DNA from: an uncultured Pseudomonadota bacterium
Lineage (GTDB): Bacteria; Pseudomonadota; Gammaproteobacteria; Steroidobacterales; Steroidobacteraceae
Length of the DNA stretch: 64,000 nt
Assembly: GCA_903879335.1 (NCBI GenBank)
Contig: CAIRLC010000019.1
Coordinates: 62,001 to 126,000 of the forward strand
Reading direction: 5' to 3'
The notes under the pieces are model-generated. The model was not told the DNA's origin and did not search any database. It saw nothing but the letters and a program-made list of their open reading frames with translations. Shown here piece after piece: positions 55,103 to 63,838 of the stretch. Each line of letters starts with the position of its first letter. The stretch's first letter is position 1. The translations under genes were made by a program, and so were the position numbers.

Positions 55103-56836
55103 ATGAAAAGACAAGTGACTCTGTTTCTGAGCGGCCTTTGGGCCATTGCCGCTGCGGCGGCGCCTGCTGCCGAACGTCCCGCCGATCTCATCTTTTGGAA
55201 TGGTCACGTACTCACGGTCGACGCGAATGACCGTGTAGCAGAAGCCATCGCCATCCGAGATGGTCGGATACTGGCGGTCGGACGCAATACAGACATTCGA
55301 GCACTCGGTGGCGCAAAGACCCGCACGATCAATCTGCATGGCCGCTCGGCGACACCAGGCCTCATTGACGCCCACGCCCATATCTCATCCGGTGGATTAG
55401 CCTCAGTAACCGGCATTGATCTCTCGGACGCGCGCAGTATCGAGGAAGTGGTGCGCCGGGTGGCTGCACGGGCGCGTCAACTGCCGGATGGGGCTTGGCT
55501 GTTGGGTGGCGGCTGGGATGAGGCGAAATTCCGGGAGCGTCGTTACCCGGATATTCGAGACCTAGATACTGTCAGCGGTAACCATCCTGTTTGGCTCGAT
55601 CAAACGACAGGCCATTACGGCGTCGCCAATAGCCAAGCATTACGACTCGCGGGCATCACCGCAGAGAGTCAAGACCCCCCGGCCGGCACGATCGTTCGCG
55701 GCTCCAACGGTGCGCCGAGCGGTGTCCTCAAAGAATCTGCCCGCGACGTGTTACTCGAAAAAATTCCGGCACCCACTGATCGCGACCGTCGCGACGGCAT
55801 CTTGGCAAGTCTTGCCTCGATGGCCCAGGAGGGCATGACCGGGGTCAAAGATCCCATGATTCATCAGGATGATTGGCGCGCCTACCGGGCGTTAGAGTCA
55901 TCGCATCAATTGACGGCTCATGTTTGCGTCCTTTGGGCGGCCGGAAACACGGTCGAAGCTGCCGACAGCTTGGTGACACAGATCAAAGGCCTACCCGGAC
56001 CTCGAGTCGGGAGCCAAAATTTAGCCTCCTGTGGTGTCAAATTATTCATGGACGGCAGCGGCGGTGGCCGTACCGCTTGGATGTATGAGGACTGGAACAT
56101 TGCAGCGACTAAAACGGACAGCGGCAACAAAGGCTACCCGCTCATTGATCCTGAGACTTACCGCGCTGTGGTCGCACGCTTCAACGCCGCCGGCATTACA
56201 ATCGGAACACACGCGATTGGGGATCGAGCCATCGACTGGGTGGTCGACAGTTACACCCAGGCCTTGGAGTCCCATCCCGCGCACGGCTTACGTCATTCGA
56301 TCATTCACGCCAACGTTCCAACTGATCATGCGTTATCGACGATGACTGCACTGCAAAACCGGTTCGATGCCGGGTATCCAGAGGCTCAAGGGCCATTCAC
56401 CTGGTGGATCGGCGACAACTACGCGGGAAACTTCGGCCCCGAGCGGTCCAAACGCCTCAATCCCTTCAGCACCTACGTGAAGCGCGGGATCCGTTGGGCC
56501 GGCGGTTCAGATTACGACGTCACACCCTTACCCGCTCGCTATGGCCTGTGGGCAACGGTGGCCCGCCGATCCTTGCAGGGCACTTATGGAGCGACCCCTT
56601 TTGGGCTCGATGAGGCGGTGGACATCCACGTCGCCCTGAAGTCGTACACCATCTGGGCGGCTCGGCAACTGTTCATCGAAGATGAGGCCGGATCCTTGGA
56701 GCCGGGGAAGAGCGCGGACATCGCGATTTGGGACCAAAACCCCTATGCGATTCCGACCAATCAACTCAAGACCATGCATTGTGCAATGACTTTATACCGC
56801 GGTCGCCTGGTGTGGACCGATGGAAAAATTCGTTGA
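55103..56836 (+). CDS. Secreted YtcJ-type amidohydrolase, second copy
   Basis: This 577-residue protein has a signal peptide (VTLFLSGLWAIAAAAAPAAE) and the same fold as the copy at 49427, with metal motif DAHAHISSGG near residue 80 and C-terminal EPGKSADIAIWDQNP. The two are homologous in outline but clearly diverged (MDGSGGGRTAW here against SDGSTG). The ATG at 55103 has GGGGG upstream; an ATG at 55097 is immediately beside it. It is followed by an MFS transporter on the same strand, suggesting uptake of the product. Confidence 0.88.
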   Translation: MKRQVTLFLSGLWAIAAAAAPAAERPADLIFWNGHVLTVDANDRVAEAIAIRDGRILAVGRNTDIRALGGAKTRTINLHGRSATPGLIDAHAHISSGGLASVTGIDLSDARSIEEVVRRVAARARQLPDGAWLLGGGWDEAKFRERRYPDIRDLDTVSGNHPVWLDQTTGHYGVANSQALRLAGITAESQDPPAGTIVRGSNGAPSGVLKESARDVLLEKIPAPTDRDRRDGILASLASMAQEGMTGVKDPMIHQDDWRAYRALESSHQLTAHVCVLWAAGNTVEAADSLVTQIKGLPGPRVGSQNLASCGVKLFMDGSGGGRTAWMYEDWNIAATKTDSGNKGYPLIDPETYRAVVARFNAAGITIGTHAIGDRAIDWVVDSYTQALESHPAHGLRHSIIHANVPTDHALSTMTALQNRFDAGYPEAQGPFTWWIGDNYAGNFGPERSKRLNPFSTYVKRGIRWAGGSDYDVTPLPARYGLWATVARRSLQGTYGATPFGLDEAVDIHVALKSYTIWAARQLFIEDEAGSLEPGKSADIAIWDQNPYAIPTNQLKTMHCAMTLYRGRLVWTDGKIR

Positions 56837-56855
56837 TTTCAAAAAGCAGAAGCGA

Positions 56856-56874
56856 CCTGCACTTGCAGGGTTTT
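56856..56874 (+). terminator. Weak terminator-like hairpin
   Basis: CCTGC/GCAGG with an ACTT loop (56856-56869) and then GTTTT lies 20 bp after the amidohydrolase. The stem is short, so read-through into the MFS gene is likely. Confidence 0.4.
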
Positions 56875-56890
56875 GCCAACACAGGGCCGG

Positions 56891-58225
56891 ATGATATTGG
56901 CGGTTAGTATGCTTACGCAAAACACATCCGACTGTTCAGAATCTTACGAAACGCAGCTTTACCGAAAAGTATCCACTCGGCTGATTCCACTGCTCTTGGT
57001 TTGTTACGTGATCTCTTACTTAGACCGCGTGAATATCGGATTCGCCAAATTAGCGATGACGTCTGATTTGGGCTTCAGTGACGCGGTTTACGGTCTTGGT
57101 GCTGGAATTTTTTTTATTGGGTACTTCCTGTTCGAAGTACCTAGCAACGTCATCATGCACCGGGTCGGAGCTCGGCGCTGGATAGCGAGAATCATGTTTA
57201 CCTGGGGCGTTTTATCGGCAGCAAACGCGTTCGTCACCACTGCCACCCAGTTTTACACCATTCGTTTTCTGCTCGGCGTTGCTGAGGCCGGGTTTTTCCC
57301 GGGGGTGCTGCTCTATCTCGCCTACTGGTTCCCGACTCACCGACTGGGCAGAGCGACGGCGTTATTCATGACGGCAGTTCCGTTAACCGGGATCGTGGGG
57401 AGTCCAATTTCCGGTTGGATTCTCGAAACCACTGGACAGTCGGGCGGCCTCAAGAATTGGCAGCACCTTTTCTTGATTGAGGCCGCACCCGCGATCATCG
57501 CCAGTGTCGTCGTCCTTTGCGTCTTGAGTAATGGCATCCGGGATGCCGGATGGTTGACGACCCAAGAGAAAGACCATCTTCAGCGCAACATTGACGAGGA
57601 ACAGAAGACCAAACCCACCCACTCTCTGTTGGCCTCATTTCGCTCGCCTGAAATATGGGTGTTTGGTTCGATTTATTTCAGCTTCGTCATCGGTCTCTAC
57701 GGCATCAGTTTTTGGCTGCCCACGATTATCCGAGCCACAGGGGTGTCCCATCCTGGCACTATCGGCCTACTCACGGCCGTGCCCTACATCCTCGCCGCCG
57801 CCGTGATGGTCCCCGTCAGTCGGCGCTCCGATCGACACCGCGAGCGACGTTGGCATATTGCGGCGTCGGCAATTGGTGGAAGCATCGGACTGTGGGCCAG
57901 TATTTTTGTGACTCACAATCCACTGCTCGCCGTCTTGGCCATGAGTGTAGCGACCACCGGCATCATCACCGCGCTGCCTTTATTTTGGAGTTTACCCAAT
58001 GCGCGATTGACGGGCGTCGCGGCGGCCGCAGGCCTCGCCGTCATCAATTCGATTGGGAACCTGGCCGGCTTCGTCAGCCCCTATTTAGTTGGCTTGCTGT
58101 CAACGGCCACACATGATACCCGTGCAGGCGTCGCCATGATGGCTTGCTCGATGCTCGTGGGCGCTGCCCTGACGCTCAGTCTGCCGGCTGAACGACGACA
58201 CTCTGAAACCTCGGAGTCTCGGTAG
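56891..58225 (+). CDS. MFS transporter, anion:cation symporter (ACS) family
   Basis: This 444-residue protein has about 12 hydrophobic segments. The ACS-type start (RLIPLLLVCYVISYLDRVNIGFAKLAM) and GVAEAGFFPGVLLYLAYWFP are close to tartrate, phthalate and 4-hydroxyphenylacetate carriers. Such permeases import small organic anions with protons. The ATG at 56891 follows AGGG with short spacing; an ATG at 56909 is also possible. The gene lies 54 bp after the amidohydrolase and may transport its product. Confidence 0.86.
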   Translation: MILAVSMLTQNTSDCSESYETQLYRKVSTRLIPLLLVCYVISYLDRVNIGFAKLAMTSDLGFSDAVYGLGAGIFFIGYFLFEVPSNVIMHRVGARRWIARIMFTWGVLSAANAFVTTATQFYTIRFLLGVAEAGFFPGVLLYLAYWFPTHRLGRATALFMTAVPLTGIVGSPISGWILETTGQSGGLKNWQHLFLIEAAPAIIASVVVLCVLSNGIRDAGWLTTQEKDHLQRNIDEEQKTKPTHSLLASFRSPEIWVFGSIYFSFVIGLYGISFWLPTIIRATGVSHPGTIGLLTAVPYILAAAVMVPVSRRSDRHRERRWHIAASAIGGSIGLWASIFVTHNPLLAVLAMSVATTGIITALPLFWSLPNARLTGVAAAAGLAVINSIGNLAGFVSPYLVGLLSTATHDTRAGVAMMACSMLVGAALTLSLPAERRHSETSESR

Positions 58226-58338
58226 AGACGTCAGCGCCAACAGTCATCAAAGCATCACTTTTGCCAATTCGATCACATCACTCGGTCCCGGAATGGGACA
58301 GATTCGGCATGGTCTCTGATCCCGTCAGTGGAGGTCGA

Positions 58339-58647
58339 ATGCGCTTCTCCCAAACCTTGACAGTGGTACTGACTATTCTGGTCACATCCATCCCTTGTGG
58401 AGTCGCGCAAGCCGAGACATGGCGGGATTTAGCGCACTTGAATTTCGCCAGCAAAGCGGATGCAGCCGCTGCTGCACGCCCCGACGGGAATCCAGCGCAT
58501 CCGGCTGAACGATTACGGTCGGCGTGCAGTCATCTCATCGTCTGTGCAGTATTCCAACATGAGATCTCAGACCCGAAAGAAATCACCCACGCGTCCGGGC
58601 CATACCTCAACTTAGATTCCGGTGTCGGCATCGGCTTCCGGTTTTAA
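58339..58647 (+). CDS. Small secreted protein of unknown function
   Basis: This 102-residue protein has a clear signal peptide (FSQTLTVVLTILVTSIPCGVAQA) and GGAGG upstream of the ATG. The mature part is about 75 residues with two cysteines (CSHLIVC) that could form a disulfide. The C-terminus GVGIGFRF ends in Phe with alternating hydrophobic residues, like an outer-membrane barrel signal, yet it is too short for a barrel. No family recognised. It could be a fragment or an accessory outer-membrane peptide. Confidence 0.6.
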   Translation: MRFSQTLTVVLTILVTSIPCGVAQAETWRDLAHLNFASKADAAAAARPDGNPAHPAERLRSACSHLIVCAVFQHEISDPKEITHASGPYLNLDSGVGIGFRF

Positions 58648-58687
58648 AAGCAGGTAGTTGAGCTGCCGCAGGTCAATCTGAAGATCC

Positions 58688-59401
58688 TCAGGGACCCAAA
58701 TCGTCATATTGCGGGAACACCTCGTCGCCAACGAGGCTAAGAAATGGGCTCTGACGCGCCTCGAAGCGATCGCGAGCTCCATCCTCAGACAGAGCAGCGT
58801 TCAAGGCACTATTCAGCTCGTAGGCAGTGGTGTCATATCCCAGTTTTGTTAAGGCTGCACTAAACGCTTCAACGTGCGCACCGCCAACTTGGAATACGCC
58901 AGGCGCAAACTCCGGATCAATATCCAAATCATCCGGCGATTCAAAAGACTGCTGACAGCCGGCCGAATCCGTTGCGTGATAGTTCCGACACGACTGCGGG
59001 CGAACCGCGTAAATGGAACACTCGGATTTCATCAAGAACGGACACTTGTTATTAAAGGTCACGCGATCTGACTCATCCAGCGCTCTGAACTTCCGACTAT
59101 TGGCGCGTATTTCGGCATATACACTCGCCTTTTGGTCAGGTGTGAATCGCTGCTCGATAAAGTCCAAAATTGAAAAGGCCTCAACGGCACGGACATCTAC
59201 CGTGAAATAGCAGCACCACGCGCACCCAGGCTTGCAGGCCAGTGACTCAGCGTCCGGAGCCGCCAACAGTCGCTGATCCTGCCGGATAAGCGATTCCCGG
59301 ACAGCTCTCAAAGCGCCGCGCTGACTTAAGTCCGATACTGCCGAAGCATGCTCACTCCGTAGCACTGAACGAACCAATTCGATATCTAGCGTGAATTCCA
59401 T
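58688..59401 (-). CDS. YkgJ-type cysteine-cluster (zinc/iron chelating) protein
   Basis: This 237-residue protein has the YkgJ pattern CKPGCAWCC (about residue 56) followed by NNKCPFLMKSECSIYAVRPQSC and a later C, consistent with a metal-binding cluster. An N-terminal helical stretch and a hydrophilic C-terminal tail flank it. The function of YkgJ proteins is not established. Its start is 55 bp from the divergent radical SAM gene, suggesting shared regulation. Confidence 0.87.
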   Translation of the reverse strand: MEFTLDIELVRSVLRSEHASAVSDLSQRGALRAVRESLIRQDQRLLAAPDAESLACKPGCAWCCYFTVDVRAVEAFSILDFIEQRFTPDQKASVYAEIRANSRKFRALDESDRVTFNNKCPFLMKSECSIYAVRPQSCRNYHATDSAGCQQSFESPDDLDIDPEFAPGVFQVGGAHVEAFSAALTKLGYDTTAYELNSALNAALSEDGARDRFEARQSPFLSLVGDEVFPQYDDLGP

Positions 59402-59456
59402 CCGTCGATTTTAATCCTAAACCGCAGGAAGGTCCCAGCACGATATACTTTCGTAC

Positions 59457-61400
59457 ATGAGCGATCTGCGAATCCTGTCCATTATTCCGCCGATGACCCA
59501 GCTGAATACACCGTACCCGTCGACGGCGTATCTCACTGGATTCTTACACTCGAAAGGGTTTTCGGCGGACCAAGCCGACCTATCAATCGCTCTAGCGCTG
59601 AAGCTACTGTCCGCCGATGGGCTACTCGACGTAAGGACGCAGCTCAATCGTCTTCCGAATGCTCGGCAGACCGCAGTCTGCAATTTTTTTGTCGAGAATT
59701 TTGAGGCCTATCGCAACTCGATTGCACCGGCGATACGCTTTTTGCAAGGCAAAGACCCGACGATTGCACATCGAATCGCGTCTCGTCGTTTCTTACCCGA
59801 GGGCCCTCGTTTCGCGCTCTTAAATCAATACGGCCCCCACCAAGAAGAGTCGGATGATCCACTTGATTGGGCCTTCGGAGCGATGGGACTGCAGGATCAA
59901 GCAAAGCATATTGCGACGCTCTACCTGAACGATCTGGCGGATGTCATCCGCGACGCGATCGATAGCCGATTTGCCTTTGTCCGTTACGCTGAATCACTCG
60001 CCGCAAGTCAGCCTACGTTCGACCATTTGCAGCACGCGCTTCAGGCCCCTCGGACTCTGGTGGATGAATATCTCCATGAGCTCACCTTAGCGACGCTTGC
60101 GCAGTACGAGCCAAATCTGGTCCTACTCACCGTGCCGTTCCCGGGCAATGTCTACGGAGCATTACGAATCGCTCAGACCATCAAGGAGACGCGCCCATCA
60201 GCGACGGTTGCCCTAGGGGGCGGTTACTGCAACACCGAATTGCGTGAACTGAAAGAACGTCGGATTTTCAACTACGTCGATTTCATCACGCTGGATTCCG
60301 GCGAGCGGCCACTTTTAGCCCTGATCGACCATCTTGAGGGTCAGCGACCGATCACGGATCTGGTTCGTACGTACACTCGGTCGCATCACTACGTCGATAT
60401 CGGCGAGCCAGACGTCGCGTTTTCGCAAACCGGCACCCCAACCTACCGGGGGTTACCGATGCAAGATTACTTGTCGTTATTAGATATGCTGAATCCCATG
60501 CATCGTCTATGGTCCGATGGCCGCTGGAACAAAATCACGGTCGCCCACGGCTGCTATTGGAAAAAATGTAGCTTCTGTGATGTGGATCTCGACTACATAT
60601 CCCGCTACGATCTGGCTTCCACCGAAGTACTCATTCAGCGCATTGAAAATCTAATTCAAGAGACCGGAGAGACAGGCTTTCATCTCGTTGATGAGGCTGC
60701 GCCGCCAAAAGCACTGAAGTCGATGGCCAATGCGTTGATCAGCGGCAAGCATCAGATTTCTTGGTGGGGAAACATTCGCTTCGAGAAATCGTTTGATGAC
60801 GAATTGTGTCAACTCTTGGCGCATAGCGGATGTATCGCCGTCACGGGTGGCCTAGAAGTGGCCTCAGACCGGCTGCTCAAGCTGATGAAAAAAGGCGTCT
60901 CCGTAGAGCAGGTGGCGCGCGTGACCCGATCCTTTTCGGATGCCGGCATATTGGTACACGCCTATTTGATGTACGGCTTCCCGACGCAGACGGTACAGGA
61001 GACGGTCGACTCGCTGGAATATGTTCGGCAACTGTTTTTAAACGGATGTATTCAATCGGGTTTCTTTCACCGCTTCACTGCAACCGTGCACTCACCGGTC
61101 GGTAAAAATCCCGAGCAGTATGGAGTCACGTTGTCTCGCCCGACATTCGCCCCATTCGCCAATAATGACGTTAATTTTGACGACCCGACCGGTGTCGATC
61201 ATGATTTTTACGGCATGGGCCTTAAGAAAGCGTTGTTCAACTACATGCACGGTATCGGCTTGGATATCGATGTTCGTGAATGGTTTGCGCACCCTGACGG
61301 CGAGCGCGGCTCAGGGAAACGGGGAGCGCGTCGAATACAACATATCGCGCCACGGACATCGGTGCCGTCAAACTTCATCGCGCGGGCGCTCCACGGGTAG
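59457..61400 (+). CDS. B12-binding-type radical SAM protein
   Basis: This 647-residue protein has an N-terminal region with RILSIIPPMTQLNTPYPS and VALGGGYCNTEL, similar to cobalamin-binding Rossmann folds, then a radical SAM barrel (about 355-560). The cluster motif is C366-x4-C371-x2-C374 (HGCYWKKCSFCD), one residue longer in the first gap than canonical CX3CX2C. TGGLEVASDRLLKLMKKGV is typical of the SAM-binding part, and YGFPTQTVQET follows. The substrate is unknown. It is divergent from the YkgJ-type gene. Confidence 0.85.
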   Translation: MSDLRILSIIPPMTQLNTPYPSTAYLTGFLHSKGFSADQADLSIALALKLLSADGLLDVRTQLNRLPNARQTAVCNFFVENFEAYRNSIAPAIRFLQGKDPTIAHRIASRRFLPEGPRFALLNQYGPHQEESDDPLDWAFGAMGLQDQAKHIATLYLNDLADVIRDAIDSRFAFVRYAESLAASQPTFDHLQHALQAPRTLVDEYLHELTLATLAQYEPNLVLLTVPFPGNVYGALRIAQTIKETRPSATVALGGGYCNTELRELKERRIFNYVDFITLDSGERPLLALIDHLEGQRPITDLVRTYTRSHHYVDIGEPDVAFSQTGTPTYRGLPMQDYLSLLDMLNPMHRLWSDGRWNKITVAHGCYWKKCSFCDVDLDYISRYDLASTEVLIQRIENLIQETGETGFHLVDEAAPPKALKSMANALISGKHQISWWGNIRFEKSFDDELCQLLAHSGCIAVTGGLEVASDRLLKLMKKGVSVEQVARVTRSFSDAGILVHAYLMYGFPTQTVQETVDSLEYVRQLFLNGCIQSGFFHRFTATVHSPVGKNPEQYGVTLSRPTFAPFANNDVNFDDPTGVDHDFYGMGLKKALFNYMHGIGLDIDVREWFAHPDGERGSGKRGARRIQHIAPRTSVPSNFIARALHG

Positions 61401-61457
61401 GACTGATCGCTAGAACGCAGAGCCGGCCGGATTCAGCCGCGAATCAACGATGACTTC

Positions 61458-61925
61458 TCAGTAGGCATCTCGCCTAGCCCGTTCTTTCAACTCACCTTTA
61501 CGCCGACCGCGTGCGACGATGGCCGCCATCCCGGCGGCTTCGTCGGCAAAAATCGTCAGCAAGTCATCCAGCGTAATCACCCCTGCAAGGCGTTCGTGCT
61601 CATCAACGATTGGCAACCGCCGTACGCCATGACTGCGCATCCGCTCCAGCGCAATCGATAAATCTTCAGACTCCCGCGCAATGATCACGGGTGCCCGTAT
61701 CAAATCCGATATTTTGACCTGGGCGGGCGCTAAGCCACAGGCCATGACCTGCACGACCAGATCACGATCGGTGACCACGCCTACGACGTAGCGTTGCTCA
61801 GTGATGTCGTCCACGACAATCAGATCACCAACATGATGATCCCGCATCAGTTGTGCGGCTTCTGCAGCCGTCGCGCTGCGAGCGCAGCACACCGGGTCTA
61901 AGGTACATAGTTCACTGAGATTCAT
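61458..61925 (-). CDS. CBS-domain protein
   Basis: This 155-residue protein holds a pair of CBS motifs: VGDLIVVDD with VVTDRDLV, and SHGVRRLPIVDE with GVITLDDLL. CBS pairs bind adenine nucleotides or SAM. The tail is basic (GRRKGELKERARRDAY). It is downstream of pfkA with 28 bp between. AGGAGC at a good distance favours the ATG at 61925. It may sense energy charge for glycolysis, but this is inference. Confidence 0.86.
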   Translation of the reverse strand: MNLSELCTLDPVCCARSATAAEAAQLMRDHHVGDLIVVDDITEQRYVVGVVTDRDLVVQVMACGLAPAQVKISDLIRAPVIIARESEDLSIALERMRSHGVRRLPIVDEHERLAGVITLDDLLTIFADEAAGMAAIVARGRRKGELKERARRDAY

Positions 61926-61953
61926 AGACATGCTCCTGTGCGCGGGCTTCAAT

Positions 61954-62925
61954 TTATTGAGCCAGCGTTTTCGCCATCGCGAGTAGGTGTTCTGGAAACG
62001 GTTTTTTGGCGCGGACGACCTCGCAGAGTTCAGTGGCGCATATTGCGCCTCCGGTCATACCGAGCATGACGTTCATCTGGCCACGTTCAAATGCATCGAC
62101 AGCAGCAACGCCGAGGCGAGTCGCGAGTATTCGGTCATAGACACCCGGGGCACCTCCGCGCTGCACATGCCCCAGTTTGGTCACACGAGTCTCGAAGATC
62201 TCGACCGATTTTTGCGCTTTGAAGTAGGCATCAAGGCGGTCGGCGTTCCAGGCTGAGCCCTCGGCCACGACAACGATCGCGTGTGCCCGCCGCTGTTCAT
62301 GCAACGTATGTAGCCGAACCAATACGTCCGATGGCGTCAATTCATGCTCTGGCAGCACAATGAGTTCGGCCCCGCCCGCTATTCCTGCGATTAAGGCCAG
62401 GTAGCCGCTCTGGCGGCCCATCACTTCGATCAAGAAGGCGCGCCGAAAGGCCATGGCCGTTGTTCGGATTCGGTCAATCGCCTCGACCGCGACATCGAGC
62501 GCCGTCATCACGCCGATGGACGGTTCCGCGCCAGTAAGATCGTTATCAATCGTGCTCGCCACACCAATGACCGGGACCCCATGTCGACCTAGAGCCTCGG
62601 CACCGGCCTGAGAGCCGTTCCCGCCGATGACAACGAGTCCATTGATGTGGTGGTCTCGGATGCTTTTACAGGCGGCGACGAGCCCCCTCTGGGTTCGAAG
62701 CGCGTCGCAGCGGGTAGTTCCTAGGATCGTACCGCCGCGATTAATAATGCCACCCACCTGACGCGCCCCGAGCGGATGAAAATCCCCGCCGATGAGTCCG
62801 GTATAACCATCTCGGATCCCAAGAATTTCGTGCCCGCGAGCCAAGCCTGCCCGAGTGAACGCGCGTATCGCAGCATTCATACCCGGCGAGTCCCCGCCAC
62901 TGGTCATCACCGCAAGTCTCGGCAT
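61954..62925 (-). CDS. pfkA: 6-phosphofructokinase
   Basis: This 323-residue enzyme phosphorylates fructose 6-phosphate. It has TSGGDSPGMNAAIR, R72, catalytic Asp127 in TIDND, MGRQSGYLAL and RVTKLGHVQRGG. Gly104 in GGNGS fits ATP rather than diphosphate as donor. Position 103 is Asn instead of the usual Asp of GGDGS, which helps bind Mg2+, and the usual PKTIDND or PGTIDND is ASTIDND. The activity is likely but donor preference should be tested. The ATG at 62925 has GGGAAGTG upstream. Confidence 0.9.
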   Translation of the reverse strand: MPRLAVMTSGGDSPGMNAAIRAFTRAGLARGHEILGIRDGYTGLIGGDFHPLGARQVGGIINRGGTILGTTRCDALRTQRGLVAACKSIRDHHINGLVVIGGNGSQAGAEALGRHGVPVIGVASTIDNDLTGAEPSIGVMTALDVAVEAIDRIRTTAMAFRRAFLIEVMGRQSGYLALIAGIAGGAELIVLPEHELTPSDVLVRLHTLHEQRRAHAIVVVAEGSAWNADRLDAYFKAQKSVEIFETRVTKLGHVQRGGAPGVYDRILATRLGVAAVDAFERGQMNVMLGMTGGAICATELCEVVRAKKPFPEHLLAMAKTLAQ

Positions 62926-63151
62926 GGCAGTCACTTCCCTGTTGACGGATCGCCGGCTGAACAAATCTGCGCTTGCTTCTCTCACGACTCCATAAGTAGT
63001 TCACGAAATCTTCGATCGCAGCGTAATGACCTACGGAAGCTTAGAAACGGCAATGTCTGCCGCGGCAGAGCTCATTGCTGGTTAGGTACAATGCTGTGCA
63101 TTCGCCCGACTTTGGAATTCAACGTGAAATTGACGACACCGCGAGGACTCG

Positions 63152-63706
63152 ATGAGCATCACCTTGACCGATTTTGCCCGGACACGACTTTTTCCCCGGG
63201 TGACACGGCCGAACACAATCCAAGACATTAGTTCCGATGAATTTGAGCGCCACCTCAATCAAAACAATCCCGTGGCGGTATTAGACGGCTATGCACTCTT
63301 CTGCAAACTCCATGTGCATCAAAACTGGACTTCGACACGCTGCCTTACGATTTCAATAACGGATAGTAATCGGCATTTATTAAAGTCAGGCTATGAAGCG
63401 CGCAATCGCAACGAACTACCAGTTCTCGTTCGATGGTTTGAAGGCATTCAGGCTCCAGTTGCCCAGTACCTCATTGCGATTCTCTACAGTCGTGAGCAAC
63501 TTGGAATTGAAGGCACGCCCATTGAAGCCGATTGGGGGATCGTCGGATGCTTATATACCGATGCGCCGGATGAGATACCCATGGCGCCGATCACGATGAT
63601 GCGCAACGCCCTAGGCGTATCGGAGGGCGGCTCCGGAGTGCCGCTCGATCAGGCAGCCTACCGCCGCAGTGTCGAGTACTGGAACACCCACGCCAACTGG
63701 CGGTAA
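63152..63706 (+). CDS. DUF3228 family protein
   Basis: This 184-residue soluble protein is recognised from LTDFARTRLFPR, YALFCKLHVHQNWTS, SREQLGIEGTPIEADWGIVG and APITMMRNALGVSEGGSG. The family is small, found in diverse bacteria and archaea, with no known function. No metal or nucleotide motif stands out. It is divergent from pfkA across a 226-bp gap. Confidence 0.8.
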   Translation: MSITLTDFARTRLFPRVTRPNTIQDISSDEFERHLNQNNPVAVLDGYALFCKLHVHQNWTSTRCLTISITDSNRHLLKSGYEARNRNELPVLVRWFEGIQAPVAQYLIAILYSREQLGIEGTPIEADWGIVGCLYTDAPDEIPMAPITMMRNALGVSEGGSGVPLDQAAYRRSVEYWNTHANWR

Positions 63707-63804
63707 ACGAATCCAAGCGTTGCGCAGCCCGAGTTGACGGTTCGGACGAACCGGAGGTGCTGGGCGGGCTATAGCCTGAGACTATGACCCGCGCTTGATG
63801 TCAG

Positions 63805-63825
63805 CGGCGGTGAAGTTCGCCGCCG
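63805..63825 (-). terminator. Hairpin after the aldehyde dehydrogenase gene
   Basis: CGGCGG and CCGCCG with inner pairs form an about 9-bp stem with a very short loop, 14 bp past the aldehyde dehydrogenase stop on the minus strand. There is no T run. Confidence 0.45.
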
Positions 63826-63838
63826 ATCATCACCCGCT

